Assembly: GCA_002914845.1 (NCBI GenBank)
Contig: JXTC01000136.1
Location: 111,724-175,723, forward strand
From: Trema orientale
Taxonomy: Eukaryota; Streptophyta; Magnoliopsida; Rosales; Cannabaceae
DNA: 64,000 nucleotides
Direction of reading: 5' to 3'
In this document: piece after piece, positions 23,792 to 34,672 of the stretch
How the letters are laid out: each line of letters begins with the position of its first letter
Position numbering within the stretch: position 1 is the first letter of the stretch
Position numbers and translations under genes: made by a program
Notes under the pieces: model-generated
Databases searched by the model: none
What the model saw: only the letters and a program-made list of their open reading frames with translations
Told to the model about the DNA's origin: nothing

Positions 23792-24340
23792 ATGGGAAGC
23801 AGACTGGGAAGAAGAGTAGTTCACTTCGCCAACCTACCTATAAAGCTCCTCATGCCCTCTCAATTCACCAACATCACCGAAATCGCTCTCAAGACCATTC
23901 CTTCCGCTTCCAAGATCGAAATCAAGCGCGTTCTCGAATCCCTGTACGGCTTCGAGGTCGAGAAGGTCCAAACCCTAAACATGGAGGGAAAGAAGAAGAA
24001 GCGCGGAGGGTTGCTCATCGCGAAGCCGGACTACAAGAAGGCCTACGTCACTCTCAAGAACCCGCTCTCCATCTCTCCGGACCTTTACCCGATCCGATTG
24101 ATCGAGGAGGAGAGGCGCCAGGTGAGTAAGCAGTCGCAGTCCAAGTCGAGCGTGGTCGAGGAAGGAGAGACCAGGAAGCATTGGCTTGACGGGAAGGAGG
24201 GTCGGTCTCAGAATCAGACTCAGAGGTTCAAGCCCGCGAGGGGTTCGTACAGTCGCGCCGAGAGGGGTTCGACCAGTCGCGTCGCCGAGAGTGGAGCCAA
24301 GTTCCCATGGAGCAGTATGAGGTCTGCTGGTGCTAGTTAG
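23792..24340 (+). CDS. Mitochondrial ribosomal protein uL23m
   Basis: One uninterrupted exon codes for 182 aa beginning MGSRLGRRVVHFANLPIKLL. The pattern 'PSQFTNITEIALKTIPSASK', 'IEIKRVLESLYGFEVEKVQT' and KRGGLLIAKPDYKKAYVTL is the uL23 fold of the plant ribosomal L23/L15e-type family (recalled match Arabidopsis At4g39880). The protein should sit near the peptide exit of the mitochondrial large subunit. After about residue 110 it has a Ser/Arg/Gln-rich tail (QSQSKSSVVEEGETRKHW) that is plant-specific and probably disordered. The coding region is much more GC-rich than its surroundings. The ATG is the first in a purine-rich leader and keeps the conserved N-terminus. Family is confident; organelle is inferred from the family. 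Confidence 0.9.
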   Translation: MGSRLGRRVVHFANLPIKLLMPSQFTNITEIALKTIPSASKIEIKRVLESLYGFEVEKVQTLNMEGKKKKRGGLLIAKPDYKKAYVTLKNPLSISPDLYPIRLIEEERRQVSKQSQSKSSVVEEGETRKHWLDGKEGRSQNQTQRFKPARGSYSRAERGSTSRVAESGAKFPWSSMRSAGAS

Positions 24341-24959
24341 TTCATTTTTTTTTTTTTTTTGAAATTTAAAGAAATGGGTATTTTGTTTTTTATTTAAATA
24401 TTGGCTTTCTAGAGATTTTGAAACTTGTTTTATGTTATCTTGAGTTGGGATAGTGAAATTTTTGGTATGTAATAACCTTTTTTGGTCGATTATGGATATC
24501 AGCAATTGTTGGCCCTTGATGAATGACACTGTCTGTCACTTAATATGCCAGTAAAATTGATGTTTCTTGTCATTTGTTTTTTCATTTATATGTTTAAACC
24601 TTACACTATAATATTGAATATTGATCCCATGAATCGAGAGCACTAATTCTGTATGATGTTTAACTTTCTCAAACGCAGTGAAAAAGGCTTGTTTTATCAG
24701 TGCTCAATTTATGTTTGCAACTTGATGGGGGGTGTAATATATATTAGAGCTTGTTTTGCTTTTGCTCCTGCATTTATAGGATCAAAGTTTAGGAGCCTCT
24801 TGTATTTTGTACTAGTGATACATTCATTATCACCGACTATTGGATAATCACATTCAGCATCACTTCTCTTTTTCAACACTACTGTTGTTTTTTGACAAGT
24901 ACTATTTTGAAACTTGAAACATGTTCTTGGTATGTCTAAGACAAGCAACAAGCACATTT
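24341..24959. other. 3' flank of uL23m
   Basis: Presumed 3' UTR and spacer. No exon was recognised. Confidence 0.4.
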
Positions 24960-25393
24960 ATATATATATATATATATAGAGTGTATCTTATCTAATTCAA
25001 GTGTCTCATAATTTATGCATAGTACTTGAAAAGCTTAGTTGAAGTTGATAGTGGAAGAGAGTTGCATTATGTCTTCGTACTTGATAACATCATGATCGTT
25101 ATAAAATCTTTGTGTTTGCTGCAAATATAACAAAAAGATAGAGAAAACATATTATTTGCATTATAACCAATGTCATATATATATATATATATATAGAGTG
25201 TATCTTATCTAATTCAAGTGTCTCATAATTTATGCATAGTACTTGAAAAGCTTAGTTGAAGTTGATAGTGGAAGAGAGTTGCATTATGTCTTCGTACTTG
25301 ATAACATCATGATCGTTATAAAATCTTTGTGTTTGCTGCAAATATAACAAAAAGATAGAGAAAACATATTATTTGCATTATAACCAATGTCAT
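24960..25393. repeat. Apparently perfect 217-bp tandem duplication
   Basis: The segment from the TA microsatellite through ATTATAACCAATGTCAT (24960-25176) is followed directly by a second copy (25177-25393). I saw no mismatch between the copies outside the TA run. Both start in a (TA)n tract. No coding content. Confidence 0.92.
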
Positions 25394-25672
25394 TGGAGCC
25401 TTGGAGGTACTGGGGTTCCTTTTGGAGTGAGATTGTCCTTGTTATTATTCAAAAGTAATTCTTTGATCGTATCAATCATGCGTCCGTTGAAATACTGTAT
25501 TTAGTGAAGTGCAATACAGACTATCATTTTATGTTCAAGAACAAAATAGAAGCAATATTTTGTGTGATAAAACTAGCCAAATAGGGAAACGAAGATATGG
25601 ATATTTATCATGAAGGCTCTGCTGGAGTTGGCAGTTGGCCTTTGAACTGCAATATGTTTGATGTTCAGAAAT

Positions 25673-28600
25673 TTAGGCAATGGATGACCTTCGTCTGAAG
25701 TTGGTTTTGTAGCACACTGAATTAACTCTTTGTTGTCCTTCTCCTGGTTCTTCTCCACTTTCATCCCCATCTATTTTTGCATGAAAAGAATTCTTGATCT
25801 TTCGCCAACCGAAACTCCATCGAGGTGTGTTTTTATGCTTGCTGCCTACTTTGTCATACTCGTGTTGCAGCTCAGAGTAGTCGCTCTGCAGCTCTGCCAT
25901 CTTCCTCTTTACATTCTCAAGTTCTGCTTTAAGGGCCTTGATTTCCATGTCTGTTGATGGCTGGTTTCCCTCTTGTTCAGAGACATTACCACTTGCTGGT
26001 GGATCTTTTTCTTGCATTGTTGCCCTAATTTTTACTTGTTCAGAGAACAGAACCTGCACATGTTTCTTCCTGTGGTGAGAAATGCATTATGGTGGACTAC
26101 AGATTGGTTGTAACTACGAAAATGGCTTTCTTTCTGGTGGATGCATATTGTCACAACTCATGTTTATTACTAACTTTCTAACGTTTTAAACCAGTTAGCA
26201 CCAGGAGCAGTTTCTTGAAAACCATGGTTGAACTCTTGAGTGAAACAGATGCTAGAATAATTAAGAAATTATAGGTTACTATGTGGAATAATTTACCTGG
26301 ACAATGATTCTGAGAGGCAAGCGGTCATTTTGTGCCGCATGGGTGCATGCATCAAGCGACAGTTTGTTGCAGTTCATTATTTTGCATAGCCTTCTTCGGT
26401 CATGCTCAGGTATTAAAGGATGAGCCTGTAAAGAAGATTATATTTTTTTTAAGTTCAAAAATTGCTTTATAAAAGTACCCTTACCCCCAACTTCCCTTAG
26501 GAAAAAGAAGAAGAATAAGTAGTTATGAGAAATTAGAAAATGTAGTGAGAAGGTAGAAGTAACCTTTAGGTAGATGTCTGTGGCTCTATAAAGACCGTCG
26601 TGACATGTTCGAGCATTTTCTGGCAGTAGTTCAGCTAAGACTTGAAACTTGGTTATTGAGAGATTTGGGTCACGTGCGATCTCTGCTAGGTAGTTGTCCA
26701 AGAGCTTGCTTACATTGATATTCTCTGTTCTCTGTTGCTGCAGCTGCTGTTGTTCTTGCATCAAGAAATATTCCACAACCCTTTGTACCAAATCAGTGTC
26801 GTACGTGGTGTGTTCTTCAGAAGAACTGTTCCAGTCAACATGATTATTTATTAGGGTTGCTAAAAATGAAAGATTATTAGCTCCTTCTCCTTTATAATTC
26901 TTTGAAGGGGAAAAAAAAAGAAACTTTTCTTACAAATTGAGTAGTCAATTTCTGAATTTTAAGAAGTCAACCATCCACATATATATTAGACGTTATTAGC
27001 CATGTTAGGCTTTAACTATTGAGGACGTGGACTGTGGACATTTGCGTAGTTTGATTTTCTTTATTTCTTTCTCTAGCGAATATACTTGATAAATTGATCA
27101 TCATCGTGCAACCTCTTCAGAAAATTTCTATTTTGGAGTATCAAGCCAAGTCAAACAAGTCAGTTAGAGAAGGTAAATACTCACTTCATCAGTTTTCCTT
27201 GATCTCCATTTTTGTATCTAGGAATAAGGAGGTCATTCACATTGGCATCTTCCAACATCATCCCCACTCTTTTTTCGAGCTCAGAAATTAAAGCCGGCGT
27301 TGCAGAGTACACATTGGCCATCTTCAACATCTGCAGCAAGAACTTACAAGAAACAGCCTCATGTTGAGGAGGAAGTAGGCTAACTAGGTTTTCAATTATC
27401 ATTTTTTGATGCTTTCCATGTCCGTTACCCTCCTCCCCATCCTCCTTACTCCTGCTCAGAATACTGAACTGCAGGTCGTTTTTTCCATGCCCATATCCTC
27501 GTAGTCCTTCTAACTCTTCATCCATTCCTGGCAACCATCTCTGTGCATAGTGCATGATACACTTGCCTATGATCTCTGGACTTGAACCTTTTGCCTTTAT
27601 CGTCGTCATAATTCTCATAAAATGATCGATGCGTAGGATAGCCACTTCATCAAACCACCAGCTTTCTATGTCCACTGCATTTGCAGTTGTGTTTTGTCGT
27701 GATGCCTTCCAAGCTAATGAATCACAGCATCTTCTGACAATTTGGAGATTCTCAACCCATGGAGATAGATCTTCGCAAGATTTGAGTACGGTAATGGTGT
27801 CTTTCCATGAAGAAAGGACCACAAATGTGAGGAATGCTTCAGTCTTGGTTATTAGGTTTCCATCTTCAAGTTCTTCAGTCATATCTAGATATTCTGCGGC
27901 ACATCTTAGTGGAGCTATGTTCTTAGAGCTGAAGTCTACTGGGAAACCGTAACAGAACTTTAGAATGGTTTCGAAGGTCTCTGATCCACCTGGGAAATTC
28001 TCTAGCTTGATGTCGTTGTTAAAACTTGAGTTTGGGTGCTGAATATCTACTCGACTGAAGTAGCCACATTTTGATACCAACGGATACTGTTTTATGAGAA
28101 GACTAAATTAGGAACAATTATTTTTTCATGAACTTATAATATGTGGACAACCTACGTGTGGTTGTTCAATATTTCAGCCTGTGTATGATAGGCTGCACTC
28201 GGTTTGTTTAATTCTTTCGAAATAAATGGAAACAGTACTATGTAAGAAATAAAGATGAAAGACTGATGGCTAAATCCACCATATGTGTTATCAATAATTC
28301 ACTACTGTTACTCAAATCTACATCAAGGATTCTAATATGTACCTGTACAGCATGATATATGACAAATTGTGTAACCAAGGTTCTGCAGCTTGGGCATCGT
28401 AACAGGTATGTCATGCACAGTAAAGATATTTATTTCTTATTTTCATGACTCTTGTACAAAGTGCAATGTGTTGACTCATTTAAAAGCCTCATGCTGTGAC
28501 AAAAGCCTCATGCTGTGACAATTTGAATATTGACAGCCTTCCTTATTTTCTGATTAATATCATGACAAGTCTTTTTCTGTTCTCTCTCTTCTTTCTTTTT

Positions 28601-29149
28601 TATTTTTTTTATTTTTTTTATTTTTTCAAATTCAAATTCCTGATTGAAACAGTTCATTGGAGAAAGAAGTATAACTTTCATGCTACAACTTTATATAACT
28701 TTATTGCATCAAACAAAGCTTTCATACTAGTACTGAAGTATGTCTGCTTTGTTTCTAGTTACCTTATGAACATTAAAGCTGACTTCTTCAACTTGAATGG
28801 ATAAATCTGTTGGGATCTGAGAAGTGATAAACCTGAAAAAGAACAAGACAGGGCAGAATGATAATCTAGAGGGATGAGATGTAGTAGAGAACACAGAATT
28901 ACAAGTGAAAATTGCACTAAAGGAATGGAATATATGTGTGTATATATATATATATATATAAGATAAACTTTGTTTATTTCCTTATTATTTGCAAATTTCT
29001 GAGCTGTACCAGGAGGGTTGTTTTCTTTCCAAACCATCACTATTACTGATGATGAACTTGGAGGGCAAAACGATTCTCTGCTCGTGAGCTTGTTCAGTCG
29101 CTTCGAAATCATTCCCAGGGCTTAGAGGACGAGTCAGAGACTTCTTCAT
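25673..29149 (-). CDS. NPH3/RPT2-like (NRL) BTB-domain protein, 6 exons
   Basis: Exons 29010-29149, 28763-28832, 27185-28086, 26564-26825, 26297-26425 and 25673-26053 give 627 aa. The family acts as plasma-membrane adaptors and CUL3-type ubiquitin-ligase substrate receptors, best known in phototropin signalling. A BTB/POZ-like domain starts near WFITSQIPTDLSIQVEEVSF (about residues 47-66) and continues through VSKCGYFSR and FPGGSETFETILKFCYGF. The NPH3 domain runs from about residue 225 (ESWWFDEVAILRIDHFMR) through EHDRRRLCKIMNCNKLSLDA to RLPLRIIVQVLFSEQ near 510. A coiled coil follows (IKALKAELENVKRKMAELQ). The protein ends FRRRSSIA, like the basic-plus-Ser tail that in NPH3 and RPT2 binds 14-3-3 once phosphorylated; function here is inferred. 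I cannot assign a clade. Confidence 0.93.
28486..28521. repeat. Short tandem duplication in NPH3-like intron 2
   Basis: The string AAAGCCTCATGCTGTGAC occurs twice back to back. It lies in the intron between exons 2 and 3. Confidence 0.8.
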
Positions 29150-31080
29150 GATGACTGGTCGCTTGCTGCTGGCATGTTATGTTATGTCAATTTAAACCAC
29201 CGAATTATATACCTCAGATGTTACCACTCAAACTCTATTTCAAGTGGTCTTAGATTTAAGTCGTCTTTCCGAGTGTTCGGGGTGATAGTGGAACGCCGTT
29301 GTCTTGTATTATTAGTCTTCTTCTTATTAAGGAATAATAATAATAATAATAATAATAATTTATTATGTCACTAAATGTGTGACCATCTCATTTTGTTCTA
29401 GTACAAATCCATTAGGAAAATATCAACTTCAAGTAAGGGCTATAGTTCTAAATAAATGGGTGAGAAGCGAGTTTGTGGCTGCTATTGAAGTCACCTAATA
29501 GAGGGTTGGTAGGGATGCACATTTATTCTCATTCTCTTCTCATATATCTAACTGTTGCATGATTTGAATTTCACTCGAAGAATAACCAGGTGAATTTATA
29601 TGTAGGGATACCTTAATTAATGTCCATTATCAGCCACGTATATGAGAATTGTACCATTGAATTGCGTGGCCATAAATGTAGATCCATATTCATATATCTT
29701 TTTTGAAGTTACACATCAGGAAAACATGCAGTTGTTCGTTTAATAACTTTGACATGTAAATATTAATTTTAAGTGATTGAATGATTAAGCGATATTGTGT
29801 AATGCGTGGTTATTTCACTTTTGCCGAGTCAAATGACATGAGATAAAAGGGCTTTGCTTAAAAGTATTTTTCCTGTAGTGAGTTGAAACTTTTATTTTTT
29901 TGGTTACTTCTGTTCTATATAAGTTAAAACAAAGATTAAGAAATACTGCGGACAAATTAATGCCAAATGAAGACTCTTGATTTCTATACATAGTGAAGCA
30001 TTTAGTTCTCTGTTTTTTTTTTTTTTTTTCCATTCTATTTTGGTAGTTCTATCGTGAAATTTCTTTGTTTCTATATTTCTAGAATATGAGTGTGTGATTT
30101 GTTAGAAATGATCCTATGGATAGTACAAAGAGTGCTGCGAGTTTCATAGAAACTACGTGGGACTTTACATTAATCAACAATTCAAATTGAATGCGTGTGT
30201 AGCAAATTTCAGATGTTCTTATAGATCTATGTGGATTTAGTAATGTTCTATGAGAAAATATAATGGAAAAATACTAAATATTCTCATGTGATTTATCCCC
30301 GAAAAAAAAAAAAAAAAGAAGAGGAGTTGTAACTTAGTATTTAATATACAAAATGAACCACCTCAATTTCGCAACTTAAAGTTACAATTATACTTCATGG
30401 CAAATTTCCATTAACTTTCGTTGAATGACCAGAGTACTCAGGTCAAATAGTTATATTACTTATTAAACCTACAACAAAACAATTAATTAAATCCCAAATA
30501 CTAAAATTATTTTTAAACATCATAAAAAAATTGTGCTTAGTTATAGAGTTAAGAAAGTAGTCTGACTATTTGATGAAGTTCATAATATAATTTGGTCAAA
30601 ATGCCGATTTGGCAAACTGAAGGCATATATTTTGTATTTCTATAGAACAAATGTTCAAAACTGGTATTTTGCTAGAGAGGACTTTCGGTTTCGGTACTTT
30701 TCCAAATAATATTCGTCGTGGTAGTTCAAAGGAATATTATTACCAAATATCGAGTCTATTGATTTTTTTTTTTTTTTTTTTTTTTGTTTTCTAGACTTTT
30801 ATGTCTAAATAAAATAAGTATTACAGATATAGTATATACCTAAAATAATTGTTTTGTATACGTTATTGGAACCAAATAATTGCATATATACGGATTAAAA
30901 TATGCGGTGGCAAAATGGTAATGAAGCCAACTTTTTAAGCAATGCTAATGGATATACGTACACATTAAATAGTAGTTCGTGCAACTTTTCTTTTACTATA
31001 TGGGTTCGAGACTCAGCATTTCAATTTTTTTAATTCTTTTTTAATTTTTATTCATTTTTGTTTTTTTTTTCAAACTTTTA
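29150..31080. other. Intergenic AT-rich region
   Basis: Upstream flank of the NPH3-like gene, then AT-rich DNA with an AAT microsatellite (about 29332-29360) and long poly-T tracts (about 30011, 30764). No exons seen. Confidence 0.4.
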
Positions 31081-31094
31081 AATTAAAAATTAAA

Positions 31095-32240
31095 AATTTA
31101 AATTGTTTATTAGTTACTGGTTACCGATTGCTGATACCTGGATATTAATTATTAATTTGGTTACTGGTTGCTAGTTACAAGACTGATTAATAGTTACTTT
31201 AGTTACCATTAAATAACCGACGACTAATTTGGGTAATAGTTATTGGTTATGGGCTTTCAGAGTGGTGGTATGAGTTACTAGTTACCGATTACAAAATTTG
31301 CTGATATTGATACCTAGACACTAGTTACTAATTTGGTTACTGGTTGCTACTTACAAGATTGGTGAATGGTTACTTTAGTTACCATTAAGTAACCAATCTA
31401 GTAACCAATTACCATTTTAGATATTTGTTATTTGTTCTCAGTTACTGGCTTTCAGAGTGGTGGTATCAATTATTGGTAACCAGTTATTAGCTACGGTTAC
31501 CGATTACAAGATCGGTTACCAATTGTCATATAACAAAATTGCAACCAGTTGCTAGACTAATCATTGGATACTAATCAGTCCTCATTGGTAACTAGTAACT
31601 AGTAATTAGTAACAAATAACCAACTTTATAATTTGTAAATAATAACTATTTTTATAATTAATAACTAGTAATTAAATTGGTTACTAATTACCAGTAACCG
31701 AATTGGTTGTTGGTAACTGGTAAGTAATAATCAAATAATCAGTAAGTAGTAACTAAGTAACTAGTAACTATAATTTTTTAAGGTTAATAGTAACTATTCT
31801 CTAGTTACTGGCATTTTGTTTTATTTTTCATTACTGATTTATTAGGGTTAATAGTTTCTAATTTACCTTTAACCAATTTGGTTACTGGTTATAAGTTACC
31901 AATTTGATTATAAGTTATCAATTACAAGAATAGTTATTAGTTACTAATTATAAGATTGACTACTAGTTACTAGCAACCAATAACCAAATTAGTAATTAAT
32001 AACAAGATTGATAATTGATAAATAGTATTATCAGTTACCAATCTAGAAATACCAAGCACTAGTATTGTAACTAGCCATCCGTTTGGAAACTTGTAATTAA
32101 CTAGATTAAGATTAGTATTAAGTCTTGTCAGTGGTCAATAGTTTGGAAACTAATAACCAATCTCGCTAATATGGAAACCAGTAAATATGTCGGTTACTTA
32201 AATCGGTAACCTATATATGTGGTTAACGTAAGTTACTAAG
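31095..32240. repeat. Degenerate GTTACTAGTTACC-like array (1.15 kb)
   Basis: The stretch is built almost entirely from short blocks such as GTTACTGGTTACC, TTACTAGTTACC, AGTAACTAGTAAC and GGTTACCGATTACAAG. They occur in both orientations and many are separated by 'AATTTGGTTAC' or 'AGACTGGTTAC'. The units are only 7-14 nt and imperfect. The basic motif is self-complementary around ACTAGT. No ORF, terminal repeats or known family were recognised. A second, longer array of the same motif lies at 57.2-59.3 kb. Confidence 0.8.
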
Positions 32241-32632
32241 TACTTATTTTCTAATGGCTTCCTATTTTATGTAATAATAAAAAAAATTTCATATAACTGG
32301 GAGTAATCACAAACAATCTTGGTATAAATTAATGTCATTGATTTTCAAACGAGAAAAATGGGAATAGCAAACTGAGAGAGGTGCTTCGTCTCAAAGAGCT
32401 GTCAAACATTTGGGATATTTTTAAACATTAATCATCACTTTTCTCTTTTGTAGCCCTGAAGCAGCAAATCCTACCGACCCACTTTGTCCACACTAAACTC
32501 TAGTATCAATTTTTATTTTTTATGATTTTGGGAACAAAAAAAATTCCATCTCAGAAAATAATAAGCCTAGTACCATACACAACATAATGAAGCCAATTTA
32601 TCATCATTATAAAAAAAAAAGGGAACAATTAC

Positions 32633-32957
32633 CAGTCCTACCACCAGCTCCAATAACAAGCACGGTAGAAGGAGGAGTGGAATCGGCCATAGCTGCTGAT
32701 ATAGAGAGAAATCTATTCGAAGAATGAAATAGGTTAGAGGAGTCCTTTCTTGAGCGATGATAAAAAGAAGAAGAATAATGAGGATGATACAAGTAGGTAC
32801 AACACCTATTAGAACTTGAAGCTTTTGGAATAATTGCACTAATAAAGCTTGGGTATGAGTCCGAGTTTGAGGAGGCCTTTCCCGATTCACAGTCTCGTAT
32901 ATGTTCTTTCCGTATAGGAGAGAGATTAGTTGAGTTATACCCAGATGTGGTATTTAT
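32633..32957 (-). pseudogene. Exon-1 relic of a chloroplast NAD(P)-binding Rossmann protein
   Basis: The minus-strand frame is open from 32957 to a donor-like GGTAATTG at 32633. It encodes a Ser/Arg-rich, transit-peptide-like segment (SSSFYHRSRKDSSNLFHSSN) and then MADSTPPSTVLVIGAGGRTG. The GAGGRTG glycine-rich loop matches the start of the plant At2g37660/At5g02240-type family, where exon 1 ends at this point. No ATG precedes the transit-like segment; the only Met is at 32690. No later exon (expected QIVYKKLKE-like) was found in the repeat DNA to the left. I take it as a truncated copy, though a very distant exon 2 cannot be excluded. Confidence 0.55.
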
Positions 32958-34030
32958 CTAAAAAGTACCGTATGGAAATATGTAAAAAGTTAAAGCACTA
33001 TATATTTAATATTCTTTTTTTTCAAAATGCCGTGTAATATCTAATTTTCACTTTTTCTTTTTTTTTTTGCTTGAAATTATTGTCTATTAAATTTGTACAC
33101 GTCTTTTTTGTTGATTAGCCAATATCGATATTATTCCCTCGTCAAAAGGTACCCAAGAGGCTGAATTATCTCTTATAAAGCCAAAACAAGCTTTACTTAC
33201 TATTCACCCTAATTAGATTATTGGTTCTCTGATAAATAAACAAACTAATGTGCATTAATTCCTATTACCTTAATTGGTACTCATCTTAGGATGTTGACAA
33301 CGTTGCACATGTATGTTTCTCCAGTTTATCTGTTTATGACATGTGACAAGTATTATTGGTACGAGATATACAAATTTAAAGTGAAAACCATCCTTGGAAA
33401 TGACTCATTAATCGATCAAATTGGAAGCAGTGGTACCACTTACCACTTGTATGTTAGCTAATTTAGACAATTTATACTTGATATATAGCTTAATGAGATT
33501 AAATGACCGAAAGCATAGAGTATCTTTTTCTAAGTCATTATAAAAAAAACAATAAGAAAATTGGAAAATAATAAATGTCAAACTTGAAACCGTGAGACTG
33601 TAAAAATAAGACAACCAAGAATAAGTCAATAAATAGGAAATACCAAAACTGCCCGGTAACCAGTTCATAGTTAAATAAATAATTGGGATAGTTCTTAGCA
33701 AACATAGAAAAAAATAATAATAATAATAATAATTGATTTACATGGTTCAAGACCCGTGAAGCGAAGTAGTGAGGTCGTGTTAGAATGGTTTCTAAGACAC
33801 CATCATGAATACTTTGTAAATCTTACACTGTTGCATATTCTGCTTTGCAAACACTTTTTTTTTCCCGCTTCTTTTTAAAGGGTAATAGCTTTTCAAGTTG
33901 TAAAGACCTTTTGCCATACAAAGGCAAAGTAACCATAAAACGTGGTGGCTAATATGTCTTGCATAGACTCTCCAATTGGAACAGCTAAACGAAATTTGCA
34001 TTGTATTTTGACAAGTTATATATTTAACGT
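32958..34030. other. Intergenic region, no gene seen
   Basis: AT-rich DNA with an AAT microsatellite (about 33715-33733). No exon, RNA gene or bounded element was recognised. Confidence 0.4.
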
Positions 34031-34672
34031 TTTTTTTTTTTGGTAGAAAAAGATGATATATATTAAAAGATCCGAGAAAAGAACAAAAAAAGAGCTAGCA
34101 ACCGAAAATCACCCTACAATTGAAAATGGGGAATCTGGGGACCAGCAGAACATATCAGATAAACAAGCCTCAGGAATTGAGGTTACATCAAAACTACCAA
34201 ATCTGGAAAAGAAGCGAGCCCATTGTGCTAAGTTATGAGCAAGACAATTAGAGAGCCTAGGGGAGAAGGAAGCTTTCCATACAGGGATAGATTGTAAGAG
34301 ATTAGAGCAGTCAAACACTAGATTGGAAATTTCCCAAGGACAAGCTTCTTCAATACCATTGCGACTATTAATAACAATCTGGGCATCTCCTTCTAGGATT
34401 GAGTGCGAAATTTTCTTGGAAATAGCCAGTTCAATGGCTGTAAGAGCAGCTCTACATTCACCTACTAGACGAGATGAACAATCAAATCTTCTGGTTTCAA
34501 TGGCCATAATTGCTCCAGAACAGTCACGACACACAGTTGCTACCACTACAAAGTTCTCATTAACACCCACATCAAAATTAATTTTTAGCCAACCGTCCGG
34601 AGGGGAGAGCCATCCTGTGACGCTATCCTCTGTGGGACTTGATAGTGCCTCCGTCAAAGTCTTGGAGCAAAC
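34031..34672 (-). mobile_element. 5'-truncated LINE with RNase H domain and poly(A) tail
   Basis: On the minus strand an ORF (34109-34671) reads into RNase H-like sequence. It is followed by a short 3' UTR ending ATATATCATCTTTTTCTACC and then A12 (34031-34042), a typical plant LINE 3' end. Upstream sequence beyond the in-frame TGA at about 34672 shows no reverse transcriptase, so the copy is 5'-truncated. Target duplications were not found. Confidence 0.7.
34109..34671 (-). pseudogene. LINE-derived RNase H domain (C-terminal ORF2 fragment)
   Basis: The readable part is about 185 aa with no ATG at its start. GWLKINFDVGV, VGECRAALTAIELA, ILEGDAQIVIN and SNCLAHNLAQWA match the RNase H type (RVT_3) domain at the end of plant LINE polyproteins. 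The acidic residues expected for catalysis are present (Asp in NFD, Glu in GEC, Asp in EGD), and so is the later His in AHNLA. The frame is intact to its stop at 34109, so decay is slight, but without reverse transcriptase and endonuclease it cannot be autonomous. It is the only protein-like transposon ORF in the window that I can assign. Confidence 0.7.
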
